This document shows positions 9,071 through 17,173 of a stretch of DNA of 33,178 bases, piece after piece (positions within the stretch are counted from its first letter, which is position 1; each line of letters begins with the position of its first letter). Below the pieces are notes generated by a model. The model saw only the letters and a program-made list of their open reading frames with translations, was not told the origin of the DNA and did not search any database. The position numbers and the translations under genes are program-made. The stretch is from Marinobacterium sp. GTDB taxonomy: Bacteria; Pseudomonadota; Gammaproteobacteria; Pseudomonadales; Balneatricaceae. Where the stretch lies: positions 1 through 33,178 of the forward strand of contig JAAZVX010000007.1 in NCBI GenBank assembly GCA_018623095.1. Reading direction: 5' to 3'.

Positions 9071-10600
9071 TTAGCCCTCTAAGGTACGCGCCCTTTCAAA
9101 CATATATGGCACGATGGTCATACCGGCCAATACCACCGCCCCTAGAATCAACAGAGGCGCCACCGCAGCCATGCCAATCGTCACTAGCAGAACCGCCGTT
9201 GCAACGTAGACACCGGCAAGAATAAGCGCCAGTGAACGCTTCAACGTCACCGCCACGGCAACCGCACCCAACACAAGCACTAGAAGCGAGGCGAAGGATT
9301 GCCAGTTCCCAGAGACGATCGATTGCAGTTCAGCAACGGCTGGAGCGTCAAGTAGACGAGCTGTCTGGTTAGCCGCAAGATCAAGACCCGCCGCTTGCAT
9401 CGCTACCATGCTGTTGTGTTCATGCAGTGAGATCGCCGAACTGATTAAGGCAGAACCTGGTGTTAAGCAGGCAAATAGCGCAAGCACTAACGCAACCACA
9501 CCGAGCATACGCTGAACCTTAACCGCTGACTTAGACTGACGAACAATGTCCAACCCAACCGCCACAAGGATGATCAAACCAAGCACCACCATCTGCCAGA
9601 AGGTCTCAAGTTGAGCCAGAGTCAGACCGTTATTGATCAGTTTAAGAAGAATGACACCCATGAAGGTACCGATGATTGTACCACGCCCACCGAACAGCGA
9701 GGTACCACCAATGACCACGGCTGCAATAGCGTCTAGCTCCCACATCTGACCGTAATCAGACTTAGCATAAGGTGCACGACCTAGGAACAACATCGCCCCT
9801 AGTGCAGCACCCATCGAACAGATCACGTAGGTGTATAGCGTGTAAAGGCGTGTATTAATGCCCGCTTGGCGCGAGCCCTGCTCGTTACTACCAATGGCAT
9901 AGATGTAACGACCCAGACGCATGTTGGATACTACGATCGCCAACAGAATGAAGAAGACGATAAAGATGATCATAGACATCTGGAAGGTACGGAAGAAGTC
10001 CATCCAGTGCTCGTTAACAAAAGCACCTATCGACTCCATGAAACCACTTAACTCACCCGCTTTGTAGTCTGCACGCAGCTCAGCAAAGGGGTTGTAACGA
10101 CCGAATAGGTCAAAAGTTTCAGGCAGTTTAGGTGTTGCACGCGCATCCGTTGAAAGGTGAGCCGTACCACGCCAAATCGACAAGCCCGCCAGGGTGACGA
10201 TAAAGGCCGGCATCCCGAGATAGGCGACCAACGTGCCATGAATAATACCCACTAATGCACCCATCGCTAGGCCAGACATGATCGCTAGCCAAGGCGGGAA
10301 GCCCCAGTAACTCACAATGTAGCCCGTGACAGCAGCGATTAAGCCCATTACAGAACCGACCGATAGATCGATACCCGCCGCTAGGATCACCAGAGTCATA
10401 CCACCCGCAACAATACCGATCGCTGCAGAGTTGTTAAGAATGGTCATCAGGTTAGTGGGATGGAAGAATGGCTTTCCATCGGTCACTAGCTCGATGGCTA
10501 ACGCAAGAATCAGAATCGCGAGCAGTGCGCCAGACCACTCTTTACGGAAGAAGGAAACCGTAACGCCGATCGCTTTATCTTGAAGGCTTTTAGAAGTCAT
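9071..10600 (-). CDS. Ribose/fructose-type ABC permease with extra C-terminal membrane domain
   Basis: Inner-membrane permease of the BPD_transp_2 (RbsC/XylH/FrcC) family, 509 residues against about 320-390 usual. The core covers about 1-356 and shows NLMTILNNSAAIGIVAGGMTLVI, the GIDLSVGS motif near 76-83 and the coupling region AIAAVVIGGTSLFGGRGTI near 291-309. A roughly 50-residue loop at 155-205 resembles the insertion in XylH-like members. Residues 357-509 are an addition: one helix (about 366-384), a roughly 50-residue loop, then about three helices. I know of no function for it. A 73-bp gap with a strong hairpin separates it from the binding-protein gene; its ATPase is encoded divergently. 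Confidence 0.88.
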   Translation of the reverse strand: MTSKSLQDKAIGVTVSFFRKEWSGALLAILILALAIELVTDGKPFFHPTNLMTILNNSAAIGIVAGGMTLVILAAGIDLSVGSVMGLIAAVTGYIVSYWGFPPWLAIMSGLAMGALVGIIHGTLVAYLGMPAFIVTLAGLSIWRGTAHLSTDARATPKLPETFDLFGRYNPFAELRADYKAGELSGFMESIGAFVNEHWMDFFRTFQMSMIIFIVFFILLAIVVSNMRLGRYIYAIGSNEQGSRQAGINTRLYTLYTYVICSMGAALGAMLFLGRAPYAKSDYGQMWELDAIAAVVIGGTSLFGGRGTIIGTFMGVILLKLINNGLTLAQLETFWQMVVLGLIILVAVGLDIVRQSKSAVKVQRMLGVVALVLALFACLTPGSALISSAISLHEHNSMVAMQAAGLDLAANQTARLLDAPAVAELQSIVSGNWQSFASLLVLVLGAVAVAVTLKRSLALILAGVYVATAVLLVTIGMAAVAPLLILGAVVLAGMTIVPYMFERARTLEG

Positions 10601-10631
10601 TATTCAGGACCGTTTTTAAACAGTGAAATGA

Positions 10632-10655
10632 GAGATCGGGCCGCAGCCCGATCTC
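10632..10655 (-). promoter_or_regulatory. Stable intercistronic hairpin between binding protein and permease
   Basis: A perfect 10-bp GC-rich stem, GAGATCGGGC (10632-10641) with GCCCGATCTC (10646-10655), and a 4-nt loop, starting 18 bp after the binding-protein stop. No T run follows on the minus strand, so mRNA 3'-end protection or attenuation is likelier than full termination. Its position mirrors the hairpin at 5454-5479. Confidence 0.75.
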
Positions 10656-10673
10656 GACGAAGCATCAGTAAAC

Positions 10674-11603
10674 TTATTTGATACCGACTAGGTCTTTGTA
10701 AGCACCCGAAGTAGAAGGAGTTACTAGGAAGAAACCCGTATCGATGCGTGGTGATACATCTTTACCCTGTGATGCAGCAACCGCAGCTTTGATGCCTTGG
10801 TAACCCATCTGGTAAAGCATCTGAGCAGTGTCAGCGTGTACCCAACCTTTGTCCATCGCTTCGATTGCGTCAGTTGCGCCGTCGAAACCAACCAGCTTGA
10901 TGTCACCAGCGCCTAGGCCAAGGTTTTCCATTGCGGCTTTCGCACCCATAGTGCCGCCATCCCATGCGTTAGCAACCATTGCGATGTCGCTGCGTGAGTT
11001 TAGGATCGCTTCAACACCTTCCTGAGCTTGGTTCGAATCCCACTCAGTAGGTACTTCTAGAATTTCAGAGTTTGGACGAGCCGTTTTGAACGCTTCAATG
11101 AAGCCGTTACGACGCTCTTGGCCAGTAGACTGAGCTTGGTTACCCGTTACGTAGATGATCGCATCGCCATCGTTGATTAGAGTTGCTGCAACAGCACCCT
11201 GTACTTTAGCAACTGCGTAGTTGTCCGTCGCTACGAAAGAGGTAACGTCAGCGCCTGATACGCCAGTATCGATGGCAACAACAGGAATACCTGCGTTCAT
11301 TGCATCGTTAACAGCCGGTGCAACACCTGAAGAGTCCACTGGCGCGATACCGATGGCGTCAACACCTTGTGCTACTAGGTTTTCGAATACTTCTAGTTGG
11401 CTTGAAAGGTCGCCTTGGAAAGCTGGGCCAACAGTGACTAGGTCAACGCCTGCTTCTTCAGCTGCGTCTGCCGCGCCCTGGTTGATCATCATCCAACCTG
11501 AGTTGGTTGCTGATTTAGTGATGTAACCGATTGAACCCGCGTATACAGAGCCAGACATTAGTGCACCAGCTGCCATTACGCTTAGCATTTTTTTCAATTT
11601 CAT
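10674..11603 (-). CDS. Periplasmic sugar-binding protein, ribose/fructose (CUT2) type
   Basis: Periplasmic receptor of 309 residues. The signal peptide (KLKK then a hydrophobic core) probably cleaves after VYA at residue 22. The mature part is a type-1 periplasmic binding fold: IGYITKSATNSGWMMINQGAADAA at the N-terminus, GIAPVDSSGVAPAVNDAMNAGIPVVAIDTG in the middle, and a second lobe with VGFDGATDAIEAMDKGW. Length and motifs match the RbsB/FrcB group. GGAG lies 9 nt upstream of the ATG. First gene of a unit with the long permease. The substrate cannot be read from sequence: ribose, fructose, a polyol or another monosaccharide are all possible. Confidence 0.9.
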   Translation of the reverse strand: MKLKKMLSVMAAGALMSGSVYAGSIGYITKSATNSGWMMINQGAADAAEEAGVDLVTVGPAFQGDLSSQLEVFENLVAQGVDAIGIAPVDSSGVAPAVNDAMNAGIPVVAIDTGVSGADVTSFVATDNYAVAKVQGAVAATLINDGDAIIYVTGNQAQSTGQERRNGFIEAFKTARPNSEILEVPTEWDSNQAQEGVEAILNSRSDIAMVANAWDGGTMGAKAAMENLGLGAGDIKLVGFDGATDAIEAMDKGWVHADTAQMLYQMGYQGIKAAVAASQGKDVSPRIDTGFFLVTPSTSGAYKDLVGIK

Positions 11604-11690
11604 GTGTAGATCTCCACATCTGTTTTTTGTTGTTTTCGGCTGTCTAAAGTTGATGCCTAGTTGCGATCTTCTAATACTTTATAGCAGACT

Positions 11691-11725
11691 GTCAATAATT
11701 AAATTGAATTGATTTAATTATTGAC
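11691..11725. promoter_or_regulatory. 35-bp inverted repeat, probable ROK-regulator operator
   Basis: Perfect 14-bp arms, GTCAATAATTAAAT (11691-11704) and ATTTAATTATTGAC (11712-11725), are separated by 7 bp. It lies in the 190-bp gap between the divergent binding-protein and ATPase/ROK units. AT-rich arms of the AATTA/TAATT kind with a short centre resemble ROK (NagC/Mlc/XylR) operators. The right arm overlaps the -35 of the plus-strand promoter, and the mirror TTGACA on the left arm faces the binding-protein gene. One bound dimer could therefore repress both units. Confidence 0.8.
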
Positions 11726-11749
11726 TCGCCCTTGATTGTTAGTCATATT
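11721..11749 (+). promoter_or_regulatory. Predicted sigma-70 promoter for the ATPase-ROK unit
   Basis: -35 TTGACT (11721-11726) and -10 CATATT (11744-11749) with a 17-bp spacer, 44 bp before the GTG start. The -35 lies inside the right arm of the inverted repeat, which fits repression by occlusion. Confidence 0.5.
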
Positions 11750-11793
11750 TAGTCGCACACCAATAAAGAGAACGTTCTTTCAGGAGTCTTAAA

Positions 11794-12570
11794 GTGTCTC
11801 AAAAAGTCTTAGAGATCAGAGGGTTAACCAAGCACTACGGCGGTGTACACGCACTGAATGATGCCGACTTTGATCTTGCTCCGGGTGAGCACGTAGCAAT
11901 TGTTGGCGACAACGGTGCCGGCAAATCAACCTTTGTTCGAAACCTAACGGGCGTAGAGCAGCGCACTCGCGGGTCCATCAAATTTTATGGTGAAGAGGTC
12001 AGCTTTGACTCCCCTCTGGAAGCGCGCGATGCCGGTATTGAGACGGTTTATCAGAACCTCGCGCTAGCCGATGAGTTAGACGTACCAGCCAATATCTTTT
12101 TAGGACGCGAGAAGACGAAATTCAATCTTGGTCCATTCAGCTGGATGGACAAGAAAGCGATGCGCAAGGAGTCTGAAGAGCTGCTTGAAAAGACCGGCGT
12201 AAAAATTCCAGATCTAAGTCAATCTTTGCGCGGCATGTCAGGTGGACAACGCCAGTGTGTGGCGATCAGCCGTGCTGCAGGTTGGGGTGAAAAACTGATC
12301 ATTATGGATGAGCCAACCGCTGCCTTAGGTATCCAAGAAACTACTCGTGTTGAAAACATTATTCGTGGCCTTAAAGACCAGGGTATTCCACTGATTCTAA
12401 TCAGTCACAACCTACGCCAGGTCTTTAATCTGGTGGATCGCATCATTGTCTTCCGCCAAGGTCGCATTGTCGGCAATGTGGTGGCCGCTGAAACAACGGG
12501 TAACGAAATTGTCTCGTTAATCACCGGTGCCGCCGATCAGGGTGTGCACGAGAACGCGAGCTACATTTAA
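11794..12570 (+). CDS. Single-domain sugar ABC transporter ATP-binding protein (FrcA type)
   Basis: Cytoplasmic ATPase of 258 residues with one nucleotide-binding domain. RbsA-type sugar ATPases are usually about 500 residues with two, so this resembles FrcA-like single-domain members that work as homodimers. Visible motifs are Walker A GDNGAGKST, Q-loop VYQNLALAD, signature MSGGQRQ, Walker B LIIMDEPTAALG and the switch His in ISHN. GTG start at 11794 with AGGAG at 11782-11786. It must serve the permease encoded divergently at 9071-10600, since no other partner is nearby. The ROK gene follows after 2 bp, so pump subunit and regulator share a transcript. Confidence 0.92.
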   Translation: MSQKVLEIRGLTKHYGGVHALNDADFDLAPGEHVAIVGDNGAGKSTFVRNLTGVEQRTRGSIKFYGEEVSFDSPLEARDAGIETVYQNLALADELDVPANIFLGREKTKFNLGPFSWMDKKAMRKESEELLEKTGVKIPDLSQSLRGMSGGQRQCVAISRAAGWGEKLIIMDEPTAALGIQETTRVENIIRGLKDQGIPLILISHNLRQVFNLVDRIIVFRQGRIVGNVVAAETTGNEIVSLITGAADQGVHENASYI

Positions 12571-12572
12571 TT

Positions 12573-13766
12573 ATGCGCAGTGCTTCAGCTTCTCAACGCG
12601 CCTCTGGTTCTAACCAGGTAGGCGTTCGTCAATACAATGAGCGACTCATCCTCTCGTTGATACGAGAGCATGGTGCGTTGACGAAAGCGGAGATAGCCAA
12701 AGCAACCAACCTGACCCCGCAGACCGCCTCAACGATTATTAATCGGTTGATGGAGCAAGATCTGTTAATTGCTGGCAAGAAACGCCGTGGCGGTTTGGGA
12801 CAGCCCTCTACGCCTTACGCTCTTAATCCTGACGGGGCGTACAGTATCGGAATTAAAATTGGCCGCGCATCATTAGAGGTGCTATTCATGGATATGACGG
12901 GGAATATTCGAACCCGCCTATCACACGAATACCCCTTCCCAACGCCTAAAGAGGTTTACGCCAAAATAGAGGAGGGCATCGCCGCTTTGCTAGACCCCCT
13001 CGACGAGGTTCAGCGTGAGCGCGTCACCGGTGTCGGGCTAGCGACGCCCTTTGCACTTGAAGGCTGGGGAGATGAACTGGTTGAAGCCAAAGAGGCGCTC
13101 GCCGAATGGGCTAAAATCGATCTACTCGAAGAGCTAGAGAAAGTCACCGACCTTGATGCCGCCATGCTGAACGATGCCACAGCGGCTTGCTTGGCGGAAT
13201 TAACCTTCGGTAATCCGCAGAGCTGGGAGAACCTTCTCTACTTCTACGTAGGTACTTTTATCGGTGGTGGCGTCGTTCTTAACGGACAGATTCTTCCAGG
13301 CAGCCATGCCAATGCCGGCGCACTCGGCTCAGTCCCAAGTTCCAATGGCAAACAGCTGATTCACTTCGCATCACTGCACCAGCTCGATAAACGCTTGAAG
13401 TCAGAGTCGATCGTGGCGGATTTCGCCAATCTATCAGAAACATTAGAGCAAGATGCTTGGACACTGTTTACCGAGTGGGCCGACAACGCAGCTCCCTATA
13501 TTGCCCAGACCATTGCAGCCGGCTCAGCCTTTGTCGATCCAGACGGGGTGATCATCGATGGGCGCCTACCAGCAGTGGCTACGCAATACCTAGTACTGGC
13601 AATCAACCGAGCATCGAGTGATGTGAATTGGGAGGGTCTAAACAAGCCACCCGTGATTGCCGGCAACCTTGGGTTTGAAGCACGTGCATTAGGCGGTGCA
13701 CTGCTGCCGATCTATTCAAACTTCGGTCTGGATAACCAAGCTTTCCTGAAATCCGCTCAGTCTTAG
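12573..13766 (+). CDS. ROK-family transcriptional regulator
   Basis: 397 residues: an N-terminal winged helix (about 20-70, with LTKAEIAKATNLTPQTASTI as the recognition part) followed by a ROK sugar-kinase-like fold. The phosphate loop is degenerate (SIGIKIGRASLEV), so it is not a kinase. The usual E-I-G-H element after the glycine loop is replaced by ALGS (in NAGALGSV), and the CxCGxxGC zinc site is absent. NDATAA and GGGVVLNGQ are kept. It starts 2 bp after the ATPase stop with no clear ribosome-binding site, suggesting coupling. It probably binds the inverted repeat at 11691-11725 and controls both divergent units in response to the transported sugar. Confidence 0.9.
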   Translation: MRSASASQRASGSNQVGVRQYNERLILSLIREHGALTKAEIAKATNLTPQTASTIINRLMEQDLLIAGKKRRGGLGQPSTPYALNPDGAYSIGIKIGRASLEVLFMDMTGNIRTRLSHEYPFPTPKEVYAKIEEGIAALLDPLDEVQRERVTGVGLATPFALEGWGDELVEAKEALAEWAKIDLLEELEKVTDLDAAMLNDATAACLAELTFGNPQSWENLLYFYVGTFIGGGVVLNGQILPGSHANAGALGSVPSSNGKQLIHFASLHQLDKRLKSESIVADFANLSETLEQDAWTLFTEWADNAAPYIAQTIAAGSAFVDPDGVIIDGRLPAVATQYLVLAINRASSDVNWEGLNKPPVIAGNLGFEARALGGALLPIYSNFGLDNQAFLKSAQS

Positions 13767-14120
13767 CCACCCTGTTGGGACTGTCTTGAGAAGCCTGACG
13801 CGATTCCGTCATGTTGATTGGAATATTGACCAGACCATTCTGACTAGAGGCCACGCGACTGGTCACGAGGCCATAAATATCAGGTAGATCCTGTACCGGT
13901 GTAATGTCAAAGTTAAATACAGATTTATAAAAGAATGCCGCCCACTAGGGACAGCGTCAGAATTAACAGGCTAAGCGAGTGCTTGGTGAGATAGAGCTAT
14001 CGGCCGGTGCTGGTCTGGCCATGGAACCGCAATCCTGGCCAGACGCGCCGAACCAGAGCAATTTCCCCTCTGTATCGCTATTGCCATCACAACAATACCA
14101 GCAGGTCACAGAGTTTCGAT
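13767..14120. other. Gene-free stretch with probable decayed coding sequence
   Basis: No intact gene fits this 354-bp gap between convergent genes. On the minus strand one frame reads YLTKHSLSLLILTLSLVGG and hits a stop near 13938; one frame over continues as YKSVFNFDITPVQDLPDIYG and on toward the end of the ROK gene. Joined by one frameshift it looks like a signal anchor followed by an exported domain, so a broken gene is possible. I cannot name its family. A 9-bp inverted repeat (GTCTGGCCA 14013-14021 with TGGCCAGAC 14036-14044) is also present, without a T tract. Confidence 0.4.
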
Positions 14121-15278
14121 TTAGTTAGAGGGCCTTTTAAACACCTTTAACAGCAGAAACACCATCAGGGTCATAGCTAAGAAGACTGGCGCAAGCACTT
14201 CCAGACCGATCGTTGACACTAAGAGACTCAACGAGAGCGGCATAACCACTAGGCCAACACCGGCAGCTGAGATCTGCATGCCAATTAGGTTGGTCACATG
14301 CGCTTTTGCTACTCGCTCTGAGGTGGTGGAAAGTAGTGCGGGGAAGGTTGGTGCGAACCCTAGACCAATGAGCGCCAAGCCATACACTCCGCCGGGACCT
14401 CCTATTTGAAGGGTGAACAGAACCAATCCAATCAGGGAGATCAATAAACCAAAAAGCGTCAGTCTCATCTCACCAAACTTGGGCGCAAGCACGCCAGCAA
14501 CAATTCGACCAAGGGTAAAAGATCCCCAGTAGATAGTGACCCATAGCCCGGCTGTGGCAAGCATGACGCCGCGCGATTCAGTCAACAGGGTAAATGCCCA
14601 AAACCCTAATCCAATTTCTGCAGAGGTGTAGAGAAAAAACGCCAGCATACTCAGCCAAGCTGCTGGTAGCTTTAGCGTAGCCAACAAGCTGACCTGCACC
14701 AACTGTTCCGTTTGCATCGTTTCAGGCTCTCTACCCCACAAACCACGGTAGTAGATAAATGCAGAGAGCATTAGCAGCAATAAAAAGGCGACTAAAAGAT
14801 AGCCCGGTCGCCACAGACCACTCATCGCGAGTGACAGCGTCATGATGGCAGGACCGATGGTCACACCAACACCAAAACTGGCGTGCAGCCACTGCATGAT
14901 ACGGCTTGAGTAGTGTTTCTCTACATAGGCATTCAGGCCCGCATCGATGCCTCCACCACCCAGACCGGCTATCAATGCCACAAAGGGCATCCAATACCAG
15001 CTCGGCACCACGACAAATAACACCAACGCGATCACGGTGAGCGAAGCACTTTGAATCAAGAGACCGGCCAGTCCTATGCGATTGATAATCGCACCAATCA
15101 TGAAGCTACTTAGCGCATAACCAACGGTTCCGCCCGTCATAATGATTCCGAGACGATCGAGTGTAGTAGAGAACTCATCGGCCATGGTCGGCCACGCCAC
15201 ACCAAGCAAAGCATCTGGCAAGCCCAACGAGATGAAGGCGATAAAGCAAAGGATCAATAGAAGGCGGCTAGGATGCAT
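14121..15278 (-). CDS. MFS transporter
   Basis: Major facilitator superfamily inner-membrane carrier of 385 residues with about 12 hydrophobic helices. It has MFS signs such as GLPDALLGVAWPTMADEF in the first helix-loop, glycine-rich helices (ALIAGLGGGGIDAGLNAYVEKHY) and a second repeat beginning near the middle. The GxxDAxLNxY pattern and the short N-terminus suggest the FucP/sugar-type branch, but the substrate is not determined. It is the third of three minus-strand transporters; the gap from the DMT gene is 51 bp, so shared transcription is possible. A purine-rich GAGAG about 8 nt before the ATG serves as ribosome-binding site. Confidence 0.85.
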   Translation of the reverse strand: MHPSRLLLILCFIAFISLGLPDALLGVAWPTMADEFSTTLDRLGIIMTGGTVGYALSSFMIGAIINRIGLAGLLIQSASLTVIALVLFVVVPSWYWMPFVALIAGLGGGGIDAGLNAYVEKHYSSRIMQWLHASFGVGVTIGPAIMTLSLAMSGLWRPGYLLVAFLLLLMLSAFIYYRGLWGREPETMQTEQLVQVSLLATLKLPAAWLSMLAFFLYTSAEIGLGFWAFTLLTESRGVMLATAGLWVTIYWGSFTLGRIVAGVLAPKFGEMRLTLFGLLISLIGLVLFTLQIGGPGGVYGLALIGLGFAPTFPALLSTTSERVAKAHVTNLIGMQISAAGVGLVVMPLSLSLLVSTIGLEVLAPVFLAMTLMVFLLLKVFKRPSN

Positions 15279-15329
15279 GTGAATACTCTCTTAAATCACG
15301 TAAGTAAGGGTTTGATACTCAAAGTATGC

Positions 15330-16259
15330 TTATCGCGATGCGCTAGATTTTAATTTAGAGGCGATCAGATGGTGACTGCTGACCAGGGTGATGCCCGCCA
15401 CTACCAGCAGAGAACCTAGAATAAAACGCGGACCAATCTCTTCATCCAGCAGAGTGGTGCTTAGCAAGACTCCAATGAATGGGGTTAAAAATGAGAACAC
15501 CCCCAACCTAGATGCTAAGTAAGTTTTTAAGAGCCAAAACCAGGTCAGGTAGCTAAAAAAAGAGACCGCAACTATCTGAAAGGCAAAACTACTGATGACA
15601 AGGGGCGTTGGATTGAAGTGCAGATCATCCATCAACCAAGCAACGACCAGTAGCATGATAAAGCAGACCACCAATTGATAGATCAGGGTGAGAGGCGCAG
15701 GAGCTCTTGTTAAATTCGTCGTTCTAACAACAACGGTCGTAGCACCCCAAATGGCACCTGCCGCTAGCGCCAGTAGATCCCCAAGGAAAATATCCGACAG
15801 TGCATCGCCCTCTTCAACGGGCTGCCAAAACGCGATGACAATACCTGCAAAAGCCAATAAGACGCCTATCCATTGAAGTCTGGACAAGCGTTCATTCGGG
15901 ATAAAAATGGACAACCCTATGGCCGCAAAGATGGGAGCGGTATAAAGCAATACGATCAAATGGGACACGTTTGTCATCTCTATGGCAATGGCTGCCAATA
16001 AAAATTCTGAGCCAAACAGAACCCCAGAGATCAGACCAGGCCACCATGTCGACTCACTATGGCTAAATCCTCCCTTGCCTCTGAGCCATACAAACAATGC
16101 GACCAGCACCGCACCTAAACCACAGCGCAGTGATGTTTGTAGCATGGGCGAAAAATCGTCGACCGTGGCTTTTAAGGCAACTTGTTGCAATGCCCAAATC
16201 GAGCAGAGCAGCGTCATTAATAGCATGGCACGAGAATCTATTGGCAGTCGATGGTCCAT
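15330..16259 (-). CDS. DMT-family (EamA) transporter
   Basis: 309-residue inner-membrane protein with ten hydrophobic helices in two EamA repeats. The first begins LLMTLLCSIWALQQVALKATVDDFSP and the second LGDLLALAAGAIWGATTVVVR, each with the tryptophan in helix 1 typical of the family. The end of each repeat has the usual PIFAAIGLSIFIPNERLS and PFIGVLLSTTLLDEEIG pattern. Members export amino acids, metabolites or drugs; the substrate here is unknown. GGAG lies 7 nt before the ATG. It lies 12 bp after the TauE/SafE gene on the same strand, so the two are probably cotranscribed. Confidence 0.87.
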   Translation of the reverse strand: MDHRLPIDSRAMLLMTLLCSIWALQQVALKATVDDFSPMLQTSLRCGLGAVLVALFVWLRGKGGFSHSESTWWPGLISGVLFGSEFLLAAIAIEMTNVSHLIVLLYTAPIFAAIGLSIFIPNERLSRLQWIGVLLAFAGIVIAFWQPVEEGDALSDIFLGDLLALAAGAIWGATTVVVRTTNLTRAPAPLTLIYQLVVCFIMLLVVAWLMDDLHFNPTPLVISSFAFQIVAVSFFSYLTWFWLLKTYLASRLGVFSFLTPFIGVLLSTTLLDEEIGPRFILGSLLVVAGITLVSSHHLIASKLKSSASR

Positions 16260-16271
16260 AAGGTGCTCCGG

Positions 16272-17027
16272 CTATATAACAGTGATGATGACACCGTGGA
16301 TAAGTTTGATAGAGACCAGCATCAAACCCACTTCGACTAACCCAAAGAACCATCGATCCTTCAGAATCCTAGTGAGCTTAGCCCCCATGAACGTGCCCAA
16401 CAATGCACTGGGTACCATCCAAAGCGCCAGCGTTAAATCTTCAGCAGAGTAGCCGCGAAGCGCCAAGTAAGGCGGTAGCTTAGACAGGTTAATCACCGCA
16501 AAAAAAAGAGTTGCTGTACCTGCAAACACAAGCTTTTCTAACTTTTGTGGCAGCACGTAGACCTGAAACGGTGGTCCACCGGTATGGGAGATGAATGAGG
16601 TAAATCCAGCAATCGTACCCCAAATCCAGCCACCAATTTTTGTCGGTTGCTTGGCCTCTTTGGCTTGGCGTTTACCAAACCAGGTGTAGGCGACAAACGA
16701 GAGCCCCATGATACCGATCAGCAGTGCCACAAACTGATCGGAGACGATCGAGGCCGTAGCCCAACCGATAAATACCCCGAACAGACCAGCAGGAATGAGA
16801 TTTTTAAGATTGATCATTGAGAAGTGTTTTCGATAGAGCCACACCGCTACCATGTCACTGATGATATAGATCGGTAGTAACAGGATGGCACCAGTCATGG
16901 GTGACATCACTAAGGAGAGGATCGGCACTGACAACATAGCAATGATGGGCAATCCACCTTTTGAGAGGCCAACAAACCAAGCTGCAATCAGCGCAAAGAC
17001 AAAGGCTGTACTTCCAAATTCAATCAA
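16272..17027 (-). CDS. TauE/SafE family membrane protein (copy 1)
   Basis: 251-residue inner-membrane protein of the sulfite/organosulfur exporter family, about eight helices. The family motif is in the first helix (AAWFVGLSKGGLPIIAMLSVPIL) and repeated in the second half (FTSFISHTGGPPFQVYVLPQKL). Substrates in this family include sulfite and sulfoacetate; none is indicated here. The start is TTG at 17027 with no strong ribosome-binding site. On the minus strand TATACT (17063-17068) gives a -10, with TTGTAC at 17088-17093 as a distant -35 (19-bp spacer). First of a three-gene transporter run. Confidence 0.85.
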   Translation of the reverse strand: MIEFGSTAFVFALIAAWFVGLSKGGLPIIAMLSVPILSLVMSPMTGAILLLPIYIISDMVAVWLYRKHFSMINLKNLIPAGLFGVFIGWATASIVSDQFVALLIGIMGLSFVAYTWFGKRQAKEAKQPTKIGGWIWGTIAGFTSFISHTGGPPFQVYVLPQKLEKLVFAGTATLFFAVINLSKLPPYLALRGYSAEDLTLALWMVPSALLGTFMGAKLTRILKDRWFFGLVEVGLMLVSIKLIHGVIITVI

Positions 17028-17173
17028 TTACGGAAACCCATTTAGAATAGAGTGAGCATTAAAGTATACGGCGCTTTTTCAATCTATGTACAAAAGATGT
17101 TGCACTCATGCCGCAGGATCTTAGACTAGACATAAGTGACCAGTTTTTCTGGCAAACAGTTAAGGAAAAAATC

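Noticed and set aside
11604-11793. Small RNA gene in the divergent gap
   Set aside because: The 35-bp inverted repeat is AT-rich with a 7-nt centre and no T tract, fitting a protein-binding site better than a transcript.
13603-13866. Minus-strand 87-residue open frame over the ROK 3' end as an intact gene
   Set aside because: Half of it is antisense to ROK coding sequence and it has no ribosome-binding site; only the part beyond 13767 is considered, as a possible remnant.
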